Shown here one piece after another: positions 54,006-63,784 of a DNA stretch of 64,000 nucleotides; position 1 is the first letter of the stretch, and each line of letters starts with the position of its first letter. The notes beneath the pieces are model-generated. The model saw only the letters and a list, made by a program, of their open reading frames with translations. It made no database searches and was not told where the DNA came from. The translations under genes and the position numbers were made by a program. Source of the DNA: Pseudosulfitobacter pseudonitzschiae (lineage in GTDB: Bacteria; Pseudomonadota; Alphaproteobacteria; Rhodobacterales; Rhodobacteraceae); the NCBI RefSeq assembly GCF_900129395.1, contig NZ_FQVP01000004.1, positions 372,001-436,000 of the forward strand. The letters are read 5' to 3'.

Positions 54006-54053
54006 CTGTCGCCGACAGTCTGATGGCGGATGATGCCGGGCAACCGGCTCTTT
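54006..54053 (+). terminator. Two small hairpins at the end of the hyu unit
   Basis: CTGTC-GCC-GACAG (54006-54018) and GCCGG-GCAA-CCGGC (54035-54048), the latter GNRA-capped and followed by TCTTT. Together they may end the hyu transcript before the aldehyde dehydrogenase unit. Confidence 0.4.
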
Positions 54054-54065
54054 CGGCACCTGTTT

Positions 54066-54090
54066 GTACATATTCCCGGCAAATATGTAC
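54066..54090. promoter_or_regulatory. Operator-like palindrome upstream of the aldehyde dehydrogenase operon
   Basis: GTACATATT-CCCGGCA-AATATGTAC is a 9-7-9 perfect inverted repeat ending 26 bp before the ATG at 54117. No cognate regulator gene adjoins it; the shape suits a GntR- or LysR-type dimer. Confidence 0.6.
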
Positions 54091-54116
54091 GTAATTCATG
54101 AAAGACGAGGTGTCCG

Positions 54117-55580
54117 ATGTCCTGTGCCTATGACCCCAGCGGTCTGACCCTTCCCAATGCGCATTTTATTGGCGGGGAATATGTTGGCGGACCCGCGGCG
54201 TTGAACGTCGTGTCGCCATCGACCGGGGCAATCATCGGGGAAATCCCCTGCGCAGATGTGGAAGTTGTCGACCGAGCCGTTCAAGCCGCCCGCACTGCGC
54301 TGGCCGCGTCGAACTGGGGCGGGATGCAGCCCCGTGATCGGACCCGCGCCCTGTGCGCCTGGGCCGACCTGATGGAGGCCGAAGCCGAAACGCTTGCAGC
54401 GCTCGAAGCCATCTGTTCGTCGCGCCCTTACGCGCATGTGCGGACAGGTGACATCGTGGTGACGGCGGAACAAATCCGCTTTTTTGCCGAACTCGCGGAC
54501 AAGGAATGCGGCGCGCTGGCGCCGGTGTCGGACAGCCACTTTGGTTATATCGCGGATGAACCTTACGGCGTGATCGGTGCCATTACGCCGTGGAACTTCC
54601 CGATCTCGATGGCCGGTTGGAAGCTGGGACCGGCCCTGGCCGCAGGCAACGCCGTGGTGTTGAAGCCGTCCGAGATGACGCCCTATTCCACCCTCTACAT
54701 GGCCGAACTGGCCATACGTGCGGGCATCCCCGCGGGCATTTTCAACGTGGTGCTGGGCGATGGTCCGACCACGGGGGCCGCAATCACCGGACACGCGGGC
54801 ATCGACAAGGTGTCGTTCACCGGATCGACCCGCGCGGGTGGGGCCATCATGGAAAACATCGCGCGCACCGGCATCAAGCCGATGACGCTGGAGCTGGGTG
54901 GCAAAAGTCCGATGGTGGTCTTTGCCGACGCCGATCTGGATCTGGCGGCGGATTGTCTGGACCGCGGGATCATGTCCAACGCGGGCCAGGCCTGTGTGTC
55001 CGGCTCGCGGATGATCGTGGCGCACGAGGTGGCCGACGCACTGGCGGCCAAGCTGACCCAGCGTTTCGCGCGCTACCGTCCCGCCAACACCTTTGCCTCC
55101 GAACCGGGATTTTCGCCGATCATTTCAGAAACGCAACTGGGCCGGATCGACAGCATCGTGCAGGCAGCGGCGTCCCAAGGGGCCGAGATGCTGTGCGGCG
55201 CTGCGCGATTTGACCACGAAGGCAGCTATTACCAGCCTACGTTGATCACCGGCGTGGATGACACCAACCCAGCGGTGCGTGACGAAATCTTTGGCCCCGT
55301 GGCGACGTTCCAGACCTTTGGATCGGAAGACGAGGCCATGGCTCTGGCCCGTCACGCCACCTATGGCCTGTGCGCAGGCCTATTCACACGCGACCTCAGC
55401 CGTGCGATGCGGCTGACACGCAAGCTTGAGGCGGGGACGGTCTGGGTAAACCGCTATGGCCGCTCGCGCGATCACATATTGCCTACGACCGGCTGGAAAT
55501 CCAGCGGGCTGGGCCACGATCTGGGCCGCGAGGCCTATCACGCCAACCGACGCAAGAAATCGGTGCTGATCGACCTGTAA
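54117..55580 (+). CDS. Aldehyde dehydrogenase family protein
   Basis: A 487-residue NAD(P)-dependent aldehyde dehydrogenase. Visible are the oxyanion Asn in TPWNFPISMAGW, the cofactor loop SFTGSTRAGGAIM, the Glu in LELGGKSPMVV near residue 258 and the catalytic Cys in SNAGQACVSGSR near residue 292. The substrate is likely a semialdehyde or amino aldehyde, given the neighbours. It is the first gene of a unit headed by the palindrome at 54066. Confidence 0.92.
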   Translation: MSCAYDPSGLTLPNAHFIGGEYVGGPAALNVVSPSTGAIIGEIPCADVEVVDRAVQAARTALAASNWGGMQPRDRTRALCAWADLMEAEAETLAALEAICSSRPYAHVRTGDIVVTAEQIRFFAELADKECGALAPVSDSHFGYIADEPYGVIGAITPWNFPISMAGWKLGPALAAGNAVVLKPSEMTPYSTLYMAELAIRAGIPAGIFNVVLGDGPTTGAAITGHAGIDKVSFTGSTRAGGAIMENIARTGIKPMTLELGGKSPMVVFADADLDLAADCLDRGIMSNAGQACVSGSRMIVAHEVADALAAKLTQRFARYRPANTFASEPGFSPIISETQLGRIDSIVQAAASQGAEMLCGAARFDHEGSYYQPTLITGVDDTNPAVRDEIFGPVATFQTFGSEDEAMALARHATYGLCAGLFTRDLSRAMRLTRKLEAGTVWVNRYGRSRDHILPTTGWKSSGLGHDLGREAYHANRRKKSVLIDL

Positions 55581-55610
55581 TCCCGATCACGCACGTTGAA
55601 GGAGAAAGAC

Positions 55611-56657
55611 ATGACCACTTACAAACTCGCATTGATCCCCGGTGACGGCATCGGCGTTGACGTGACTGACGCGGCGATGACCGTGCTGGACGTTGCGGCG
55701 AAACGGTTCGGTTTTGCGCTGGAGCCGCAGACCTTTCCGTGGTCCTGCGACTATTACCTCAAGACCGGCGCGATGATGCCCGCAGACGGAATCGAAACCC
55801 TGCGCGGCTTTGATGCGATCTTTCTGGGTGCCGTTGGCTGGCCCGACACGGTGCCGGATTCGGTGTCGCTGCACGGGCTTTTGCTGCCGATCCGCAAGGC
55901 GTTCGATCAATACGCCAACATCCGCCCCCACCGTATGCTGGCGGGGGTCGAGGGGCCGCTGAAAGCGTCCGAGTTTGACATCCTGTGCATCCGTGAAAAC
56001 ACCGAAGGCGAGTATTCCGGTGCCGGCGGGCGCGTGCATCAGGGCAAGGGCAACGAGGTTGCCGTTGAAACGTCCATATTCACCCGCGTGGGCGTGGAAC
56101 GCATCCTGCGCTTTGGCTTTGAGCAGGCGCAGGCGCGGCGCAAGCATCTGACGTCGGTGACCAAATCGAACGCACAGAAATATTCGATGGTGTTCTGGGA
56201 CGAGGTCACGCGCGAACTGGCCGCCGAATACCCCGAGGTGACGGTCAGCCACATGCACATCGACGCGATGGCGGCCAAGATGGTGATGAACCCGCAGGAT
56301 CTGGACGTGGTCGTGGCGTCGAACCTGTTTGGCGACATCCTGACCGATCTGGGGGCGGCCATTCAGGGCGGCCTTGGCTTTGCCGCTTCGGCCAACATCT
56401 GTCCCGACCGCTCTGGTCCGTCGATGTTTGAACCGGTGCACGGGTCGGCCCCCGATATTGCGGGCCAGAACATTGCCAACCCGATTGCCGCGATCTGGTC
56501 CGGTGCGCAGATGCTAGAGCATCTGGGCGAGACAGACGCCGCCGCCGCCGTGCTGGACGCGGTCGAAGCCGCGACCGCCAAGGGCATTGGCACGCGCCCG
56601 GGCCAGAACACGACCGATGATATAACGGCGGCCGTTTGTGCCGCGCTGGAGGCTTGA
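55611..56657 (+). CDS. Tartrate/D-malate dehydrogenase (isocitrate/isopropylmalate family)
   Basis: A 348-residue beta-decarboxylating dehydrogenase. AAGGAG precedes ATG 55611. Substrate and metal motifs are ANIRPHRMLAGVEGPL, ENTEGEYSGAGGR (TtuC/DmlA-type, not isopropylmalate-type), the Lys/Asp pair in TKSNAQKYS and HIDAMAAKMV, and FEPVHGSAPDIAGQNIANP. It would oxidise D-malate, tartrate or a similar 2-hydroxy diacid. Between two aldehyde dehydrogenase genes, in the same unit. Confidence 0.9.
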   Translation: MTTYKLALIPGDGIGVDVTDAAMTVLDVAAKRFGFALEPQTFPWSCDYYLKTGAMMPADGIETLRGFDAIFLGAVGWPDTVPDSVSLHGLLLPIRKAFDQYANIRPHRMLAGVEGPLKASEFDILCIRENTEGEYSGAGGRVHQGKGNEVAVETSIFTRVGVERILRFGFEQAQARRKHLTSVTKSNAQKYSMVFWDEVTRELAAEYPEVTVSHMHIDAMAAKMVMNPQDLDVVVASNLFGDILTDLGAAIQGGLGFAASANICPDRSGPSMFEPVHGSAPDIAGQNIANPIAAIWSGAQMLEHLGETDAAAAVLDAVEAATAKGIGTRPGQNTTDDITAAVCAALEA

Positions 56658-56659
56658 CC

Positions 56660-58138
56660 ATGACCATACACAACCCCATTACCACCGACCTGCGCAGCCG
56701 CCTGGCCGACCCGGATCTGTTCCGCGAGGCCGCACTGATCGACGGCACGTGGATTGCCCGCGCCGATATGCCTGTCACCAACCCCGCGACGGGGGACGTG
56801 ATGGGGCATATGCCCGACAGCACCGCCGAGGAAACCACAGCCGCCATTGCCGCCGCCGATGCGGCGATGAAAGGCTGGCGGGCGCGCACGCACATCGAGC
56901 GCGCGGATATCCTGATGAAATGGCATCAGCTGATGCTGGATCATGCCGACGATCTGGCGCTGATCCTGACCGAGGAACAAGGAAAGCCGCTGGCCGAGGC
57001 GCGCGGCGAGGTAATGTACGGCGCATCCTTCGTGCGCTGGTTCGCGGAAGAGGGGCGGCGGATCAACGGGCATATTATCCCGTCGCCGGTCGCGGGCAAG
57101 AAGCTGTTTGCCATGAAAGAGCCCGTGGGCGTCTGTGCGATCATCACACCGTGGAACTTTCCCATCGCGATGATCACGCGCAAGGTTGCACCGGGGCTGG
57201 CGGCAGGCTGTACGATGGTCATCAAGCCGTCGGATTTCACCCCCTATTCCGCGTTGGCGCTGGCTGTGCTGGGCGAACGGGCGGGCATTCCCGCGGGTGT
57301 GCTGAACATCCTGACAGGTCGCCCCGAAGCGATCGGCGCGACGCTGACGGCATCGCCGGTGGTGCGCAAACTGTCGTTCACCGGATCGACGCGCGTGGGG
57401 GCGCTGCTGGCGGAACAATGCGCGCCGACGCTGAAGAAAATGTCGCTGGAGCTGGGTGGCAACGCGCCATTCATCGTTTTTGACGACGCCGACCTGGATG
57501 CGGCGGTCGAGGGCGCGATGCTGTCGAAATTCCGCAACGGCGGGCAAACCTGCGTGTGCGCCAACCGCATTCTGGTGCAGTCGGGCATTCACGACGCGTT
57601 CGTGGCGGCCCTGGCAAAGCGTGTGGACGCGCTGACGGTTGGCCCCGGCACGGCAGAGGGGACGATGATCGGTCCGATGATCAACACCGCGGCCATCGCC
57701 AAGATCAACGCCCATGTAGAGGACGCGCTGTCCAAGGGCGCCAACCGCGCGACACAGTCCCGCGACCTGGGCGCGCAGTTTGCCGATCCGGTGGTGCTGA
57801 CCGGGGCCACGACCGACATGAAACTGGCGGATGAGGAAACCTTTGGTCCCGTTGCCCCGATCTTCAAGTTCGAGACCGAGGCCGAGGCGCTGGAGATTGC
57901 CAATGGCACGCCCTTTGGTCTGGCGGCCTATTTCTTCACCACCAACATGGCCCGCGCATTCCGCTTTGGCGAGGCGTTGGAGGTGGGGTTGGTTGGGCTG
58001 AACACCGGCGTTGTCAGCCACGCCGAAGCACCGTTCGGAGGCGTGAAATCCTCGGGGCTGGGCCGCGAGGGCGCACAAGAAGGGATCGAAGAGTACCTTG
58101 AAACCAAGGCCTTCCATTTTGGCGGGCTGGACGCCTGA
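56660..58138 (+). CDS. gabD: Succinate/glutarate-semialdehyde dehydrogenase
   Basis: A 492-residue aldehyde dehydrogenase of the GabD type. Its ATG is 2 bp after the previous stop. Key segments are ITPWNFPIAMITRKVAPGLA, SFTGSTRVGALL, the Glu in LELGGNAPFIVF near residue 266, the catalytic Cys in NGGQTCVCANR near residue 300 and the C-terminal APFGGVKSSGLGREG. In the pathway it would convert a semialdehyde such as that from 4-aminobutyrate to succinate, or a close homologue. A terminator follows. Confidence 0.9.
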   Translation: MTIHNPITTDLRSRLADPDLFREAALIDGTWIARADMPVTNPATGDVMGHMPDSTAEETTAAIAAADAAMKGWRARTHIERADILMKWHQLMLDHADDLALILTEEQGKPLAEARGEVMYGASFVRWFAEEGRRINGHIIPSPVAGKKLFAMKEPVGVCAIITPWNFPIAMITRKVAPGLAAGCTMVIKPSDFTPYSALALAVLGERAGIPAGVLNILTGRPEAIGATLTASPVVRKLSFTGSTRVGALLAEQCAPTLKKMSLELGGNAPFIVFDDADLDAAVEGAMLSKFRNGGQTCVCANRILVQSGIHDAFVAALAKRVDALTVGPGTAEGTMIGPMINTAAIAKINAHVEDALSKGANRATQSRDLGAQFADPVVLTGATTDMKLADEETFGPVAPIFKFETEAEALEIANGTPFGLAAYFFTTNMARAFRFGEALEVGLVGLNTGVVSHAEAPFGGVKSSGLGREGAQEGIEEYLETKAFHFGGLDA

Positions 58139-58162
58139 GCTATCAGGATCGCTGAAGAAACA

Positions 58163-58196
58163 GGGGGTAAGGACCGAAAGGTTCCTTGCCCCTTTT
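58163..58196 (+). terminator. Rho-independent terminator after gabD
   Basis: GGGGTAAGGA pairs with TCCTTGCCCC around a CC-GAAA-GG cap, followed by TTTT. It is 24 bp after the gabD stop and marks the end of the catabolic region. Confidence 0.85.
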
Positions 58197-58301
58197 GCTA
58201 GAGGGCGCTCTGTTCTTGCGGTTTGCGCCGTGCTTTGAAATGTGTGTTCTTCGCCTTGGGCGAGGATTTTCGGGGCCAAAAGTAACAAAGGGGCGTGGAC
58301 C

Positions 58302-58904
58302 ATGCCGGATTTTTCATTCGAGCTTGAGATCGGGGGCCGCGTGGCCGGCGTGGACGAAGTGGGGCGCGGGCCGCTGGCGGGGCCGGTGATGGCGGCCGCC
58401 GTGGTGTTGAACCCCGATGACATTCCCGAGGGGCTGAACGATTCAAAGGCGCTGAGCGCCAAGCGGCGCGAGGCGCTGTATGCCGAACTGATGGCGCGGG
58501 CTGACGTGTCGGTGGGCAGTGCCTCGGTTGCCGAGATTGACGAACACAACATCCTGCGTGCTTCGCATATTGCCATGGTGCGCGCCATTGCGGGGCTGTC
58601 GGTGCCGCCCGATCATGTGCTGATTGACGGGAACATGGTGCCGCGCGGACTCAACCTGGCGGCGACTACAGTCATCAAGGGCGATGCCCGGTCCCTGTCG
58701 ATTGCGGCGGCTTCAATTGTGGCAAAAATCAGGCGCGATCGGCTGATGGTGGATTTGGCGCAACAGCATCCGGGCTATGGCTGGGAAACGAACATGGGTT
58801 ATCCGTCAAAAAGCCACAGAGAGGCGTTGCAGAATATTGGTGTCACCCCACACCATAGACGTTCGTTTAAACCTGTACACAATATCTTGTATCAAGAGAA
58901 ATAG
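58302..58904 (+). CDS. rnhB: Ribonuclease HII
   Basis: A 200-residue endonuclease that removes ribonucleotides from DNA:RNA hybrids. The catalytic DEDD set is visible as VAGVDEVGRGPLAGP (Asp, Glu), the Asp in HVLIDGNMVPRG and the fourth acidic residue in RDRLMVDLAQQHPGYG, which also has the RNase HII-type Tyr/Gly. Start ATG 58302 agrees with the conserved beginning PDFSFELEI; a longer frame to 58242 is not supported. Confidence 0.95.
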   Translation: MPDFSFELEIGGRVAGVDEVGRGPLAGPVMAAAVVLNPDDIPEGLNDSKALSAKRREALYAELMARADVSVGSASVAEIDEHNILRASHIAMVRAIAGLSVPPDHVLIDGNMVPRGLNLAATTVIKGDARSLSIAAASIVAKIRRDRLMVDLAQQHPGYGWETNMGYPSKSHREALQNIGVTPHHRRSFKPVHNILYQEK

Positions 58905-58914
58905 TTAAGCAATT

Positions 58915-60105
<1,191 letters not shown>

Positions 60106-60199
60106 TCCCCGCGGGATCATCTCACCACAGTTTTACCAACACCGCTGGTGCCCCCGCGACTTTCACCCATTGTCGCAATCACATGGGGCGCCTACCTAT

Positions 60200-60226
60200 G
60201 CCCCGCCTTCATGGCGGGGCTTTTTT
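60200..60226 (+). terminator. Rho-independent terminator after ccrM
   Basis: GCCCCGCC-TTCAT-GGCGGGGC followed by TTTTTT, 95 bp after the ccrM stop. It lies just ahead of the 3' end of alkB, which comes from the other strand. Confidence 0.93.
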
Positions 60227-60238
60227 CGTTTCAGGGCC

Positions 60239-61387
60239 TTAGCGCGGGCGCGGATTGGTCGCCTTGTTATAGGCGGTCCAGTCGGTGATCTCGGGGTAAT
60301 ACATATCCCGCCAAGCGCGCACGCGGGGGTGCATGATGCGCTTCCAGACACGTGGCAGCATCGCGGCCATGGTCATCACCGGATAGCCATAGGGCAGCTG
60401 CGGTGCGTCCGCCTCGGTGTGGTTTTGCAGCACGGGAAAGCGGCGGTCGGGTTTGTAATGGTGGTCCGAATGCCGTTGCAGGTTGATCAGCAGCCAGTTC
60501 GACGCGCGGTGGGTGGCGTTCCACGAATGGCGCGGATGGACGTGTTCATATTTGCCATCCCCCAAATGTTTGCGCGTCAGCCCGTAGTGTTCGATGTAAT
60601 TGACGAGCTCAAGCTGCCAGATCGCGACACCCGCCTGCAACAGGAACAGGCCCAGCCCGGCCCAGCCGCCAAGGGCAAAGGCCAGCACCAGAAAGGTGCC
60701 CTGGAGATACCAGTATCTGAAAAACGGGTTCGACATATCGCTCCACGGCAGGTCCTTGCGGGCTAGCATGTCCTTTTCGGCGTTCCACGCGCTGATCAGA
60801 GATTCCTTCAGCACCCGGGGGTAGAACCGGTAAAAGGTTTCGCCCATGCGCGCGGTGACCGTGTCGCGCGGGGTGCCGACATAGCGGTGGTGCACCAGCA
60901 TGTGCTCGGACCGGAAATGCGAATACAGCACCATCGCCAACAGCACGTCGGCGCACCAGCGTTCCAGCTTTGACCGTTGGTGCATCAGTTCGTGGGCATA
61001 GTTGATGCCCACGGTGCCGGTCACGGCGCCGACGCCAAAGAACAGCACCAGCTTTTCCAACACGCCCAGATGGTCGGCCGGGGCGACGTACCAGATCAGC
61101 GCGAACAGGTTGATGAATTGCAGCGGTGCCCAGGCGATGGTGATGGCGCGGTACCAGAACAGATCGTCGTCGTCGGTGTCCGGGTCCGCGTTGTCAGGGT
61201 CCAGCCCCACGGCAAAATCCAGCGCCACAAACAGATACCACGTGAACACCGGCAGCAGGATCACGGTCCAGCCGCCGGTCACGGCACAGGCCCAGGCCAG
61301 CGGGATCAGCAGCACCGACAGCGCATAGGGCGCGGCGCGGGTCAGCTTGGCCATCTCAGCGGCGGGGATATAGGACGATGATGTCAT
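60239..61387 (-). CDS. alkB: Alkane 1-monooxygenase
   Basis: A 382-residue membrane di-iron hydroxylase that oxidises the terminal methyl group of alkanes to alcohol. The His boxes are HELMHQRSK near residue 135, HMLVHHRYVG near residue 167, the AlkB-specific NYIEHYGLTR and LQRHSDHHYKPDRRF. About six hydrophobic segments surround them. ATG 61387 is chosen over GTG 61396. Rubredoxin and rubredoxin reductase partners are not adjacent. It is convergent with ccrM and downstream of mutY. Confidence 0.94.
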   Translation of the reverse strand: MTSSSYIPAAEMAKLTRAAPYALSVLLIPLAWACAVTGGWTVILLPVFTWYLFVALDFAVGLDPDNADPDTDDDDLFWYRAITIAWAPLQFINLFALIWYVAPADHLGVLEKLVLFFGVGAVTGTVGINYAHELMHQRSKLERWCADVLLAMVLYSHFRSEHMLVHHRYVGTPRDTVTARMGETFYRFYPRVLKESLISAWNAEKDMLARKDLPWSDMSNPFFRYWYLQGTFLVLAFALGGWAGLGLFLLQAGVAIWQLELVNYIEHYGLTRKHLGDGKYEHVHPRHSWNATHRASNWLLINLQRHSDHHYKPDRRFPVLQNHTEADAPQLPYGYPVMTMAAMLPRVWKRIMHPRVRAWRDMYYPEITDWTAYNKATNPRPR

Positions 61388-61455
61388 GGTGCACACTCGG
61401 CTGGGCGGTTGATTGCCTTGAATATAGCGCAGCGTGCCTATGAACCAAAGGGTGC

Positions 61456-62499
61456 TTAATGCCGCGTCAGGTCAAAGGCCTTGCGCATCACCGTAGGCAG
61501 GTCCGAGGGGCCGAACTCGGCTTGGGTCATGAACCGGCCCGTGTCGGGTTCGGCGTCGGTTTCGGCCAGCATCACCGTCAGGATCAGGTGGAAATGCGTA
61601 AAGGTGTGGCGCACCTCGCCTTGCAGGACAGTCCAGTCGGCATTGACCGGCGGCGTGCCTGCGGGACGGTCCATGCTGACATCCACCCAATCCGATCCGG
61701 GCCAGCCCAGCATCCCGCCCAACAGGCCACGGTCGGGGCGGCGTTCCAGCAGATAGGCGCCATCGGGGCGGCGCGCGACATAGACGGTGCCGTGGCGGAT
61801 CGGCTTGGCCTTTTTCGGTGTCTTCTTTGGCAGTTCCGCCGCCGTGCCCCGTTGGCAGGCCAGGCAGGGATCGCGCCACGGGCAGATGCCGCAGGCGGGG
61901 GATTTGGGGGTGCAGATGGTGGCACCCAGATCCATCACCGCCTGGGCATAGTCACCGGGGCGCTCGGCAGGCGTCAGCGCCTCGGCGTGGGCCATCAGGA
62001 TCGGTTTGGCGACAGGCAGGGGCGTATGTTCGTCGTAGATTCGCGCCATCACCCGCTCGACGTTGCCGTCCAGCACCGCATGGGGCAGGTCAAAGGCGAT
62101 CGAGGATATGGCGGCGGCGGTATAGGGACCGATCCCCGGCAAGGCCAGCAGCGCCGCGTGATCGGCGGGAAACTGGCCACCATGGTCTGCCACGACAGCA
62201 CGGGCGCATTTCAACAGGTTGCGGGCGCGGGCGTAATAGCCCAGCCCCGCCCATTCGGCCATCACGTCGCCGTCCTCGGCGGCGGCCAGATCGGCGACGG
62301 TGGGCCAACGCGTTGTGAAACGGGTGAAATAGTCCTTTACCGCGGCAACCGTAGTCTGTTGCAACATCACCTCGGACAGCCAGACCGCATAGGGATCGGG
62401 ACGCGTGCCGGCGCGTTTGTCCGCAGGCGGCGTGCGCCATGGCATCACGCGGGCATGGACATCGTACCAGTCCAGCAGGTCTTTGGCGCGTTCACGCAA
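61456..62499 (-). CDS. mutY: A/G-specific adenine glycosylase
   Basis: A 347-residue base-excision repair enzyme that removes A opposite 8-oxoG. SEVMLQQTTVAAVKDYF carries the catalytic Glu near residue 44, the HhH-Asp element is LPGIGPYTAAAISSIAFD, and the 4Fe-4S cluster cysteines are CTPKSPACGICPWRDPC (C-x6-C-x2-C-x5-C). A C-terminal NUDIX-like domain reads the 8-oxoG. Divergent from the DciA-like gene. Confidence 0.95.
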   Translation of the reverse strand: MRERAKDLLDWYDVHARVMPWRTPPADKRAGTRPDPYAVWLSEVMLQQTTVAAVKDYFTRFTTRWPTVADLAAAEDGDVMAEWAGLGYYARARNLLKCARAVVADHGGQFPADHAALLALPGIGPYTAAAISSIAFDLPHAVLDGNVERVMARIYDEHTPLPVAKPILMAHAEALTPAERPGDYAQAVMDLGATICTPKSPACGICPWRDPCLACQRGTAAELPKKTPKKAKPIRHGTVYVARRPDGAYLLERRPDRGLLGGMLGWPGSDWVDVSMDRPAGTPPVNADWTVLQGEVRHTFTHFHLILTVMLAETDAEPDTGRFMTQAEFGPSDLPTVMRKAFDLTRH

Positions 62500-62584
62500 G
62501 ATTTATGCCCTTCTCTGGCGGCTATGTCTGGCAGCGGGCGCGCAAATCTTTATGATCCGCACCAACCTTTGGGGGAACATAGTC

Positions 62585-63091
62585 ATGGCGCGGCGTCCTG
62601 CCACCACAAAAGGGTTCAAACGAACCTCTGCCTTGCTGACGGGGCGCATTCGCACCGCAAGCGAAAGCCGTGGCTTTGCCCAATCGCGCCTATTGACCCA
62701 TTGGGCCGAGGTGGTCGGCGCCGACATCGCCGCCATCGCCCACCCGGTCGAGGTCAGCTATGCCCGCGGGGGAATGGGGGCGACGCTGACCTTGCTGACC
62801 ACCGGCGCGCAGGCCCCGATGCTGGAAATGCAAAAGGAACAGCTGCGCACCAAGGTGAACAGCGTCTATGGCTATAACGCCATTGCCCGTATCCGCGTGA
62901 CCCAGACCGCGCCCACCGGCTTTGCCGAGGGGCAGGTGGCCTTTGGTCAACGCAAGGCCGCTGCGCCGAAAGAGATCGACCCCAGCCTGAAAGCCAGGGC
63001 CGCCGAGACAACCGCCCCCGTGGCCGACGAGGGCCTGCGGGCCGCGTTGGAACGTCTGGGCACCAATGTACTGACAAAAGCAAAACGCTAA
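62585..63091 (+). CDS. DciA family (DUF721) protein
   Basis: A 168-residue protein. The DUF721 core RLLTHWAEVVGADIAAIAHP is near residue 37, followed by the KH-like beta strand region GATLTLLTTGAQAPMLEMQK. DciA proteins load the replicative helicase in many bacteria; members of this family in alphaproteobacteria are thought to do likewise. ATG 62585 is next to the conserved start. It is 12 bp upstream of the dsbA-type gene on the same strand and divergent from mutY. Confidence 0.88.
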   Translation: MARRPATTKGFKRTSALLTGRIRTASESRGFAQSRLLTHWAEVVGADIAAIAHPVEVSYARGGMGATLTLLTTGAQAPMLEMQKEQLRTKVNSVYGYNAIARIRVTQTAPTGFAEGQVAFGQRKAAAPKEIDPSLKARAAETTAPVADEGLRAALERLGTNVLTKAKR

Positions 63092-63103
63092 GAGGTAAGT
63101 TTC

Positions 63104-63784
63104 ATGAAAAGATTGATCGCAATTGTGGCCGCCGTGGCGGTCGTCGCCGTCGCCGCATGGTTCGTCGTGGGCCGCACCACACCTTCGGCCACGCCGCTGG
63201 CCGCAACCGTGACCACGCAGCCCGCCGAGGGCGAAAGCGCCATCGACATTTCGGACGTGCAGGAGATGCAGCAAGGCAACCCCGACGCGCCGGTCACCAT
63301 GATCGAATATGCCAGCTATACCTGCCCGCACTGCGCTGCCTTTAACACAGGCCCCTATAAGCAGTTGAAAAAGGACTATATCGACACCGGCAAGATCAAC
63401 TTTATCTACCGCGAGGTCTATTTCGATGGTCCCGGCGTGTGGGCGTCGCTGCTGGCGCGCTGTGCCGGTCCTGAAAAGTTCTTTGGCATCACCGACCTGC
63501 TGTATGCCAGCCAGTCTAACTGGGCCAATGCGGGCGGGCGTGATCCCGTGGCGATCTCGGCCGAGCTGAAAAAGATCGGGCGTCTGGCGGGCATGGATGG
63601 CGACAAGATCGAAGCCTGCATGCAGGACGACGAACAGGCCAAGAAAATGGTCGAATGGTTCAAGGTGAACAGCGCCAAAGATGACATCACCGGCACGCCC
63701 AGCTTTGTCATCAACGGCAAAACCTACAGCAACATGTCCTATGCCGACATGAAAGAGACCCTTGACGCGGCAGGTGCCAACTGA
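63104..63784 (+). CDS. DsbA-family thiol:disulfide oxidoreductase
   Basis: A 226-residue protein with an N-terminal membrane segment (residues ~3-22) and a thioredoxin-fold periplasmic domain. The active site is CPHC (C74, C77) in [12 protein letters not shown], and the cis-Pro loop is [14 protein letters not shown] near residue 205. DsbA/BdbD-type proteins introduce disulfides into exported proteins. AAGAGGT precedes the ATG by ~9 nt. Its TGA overlaps the ATG of the CoA transferase gene. Confidence 0.92.
   Translation: MKRLIAIVAAVAVVAVAAWFVVGRTTPSATPLAATVTTQPAEGESAIDISDVQEMQQGNPDAPVTMIEYASYTCPHCAAFNTGPYKQLKKDYIDTGKINFIYREVYFDGPGVWASLLARCAGPEKFFGITDLLYASQSNWANAGGRDPVAISAELKKIGRLAGMDGDKIEACMQDDEQAKKMVEWFKVNSAKDDITGTPSFVINGKTYSNMSYADMKETLDAAGAN

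Noticed and set aside
56363-58588. 741-codon open frame on the minus strand
   Set aside because: It is antisense to the 3' end of the malate/tartrate dehydrogenase gene, to gabD, to the strong gabD terminator and to the start of rnhB; no recognisable motif is present.
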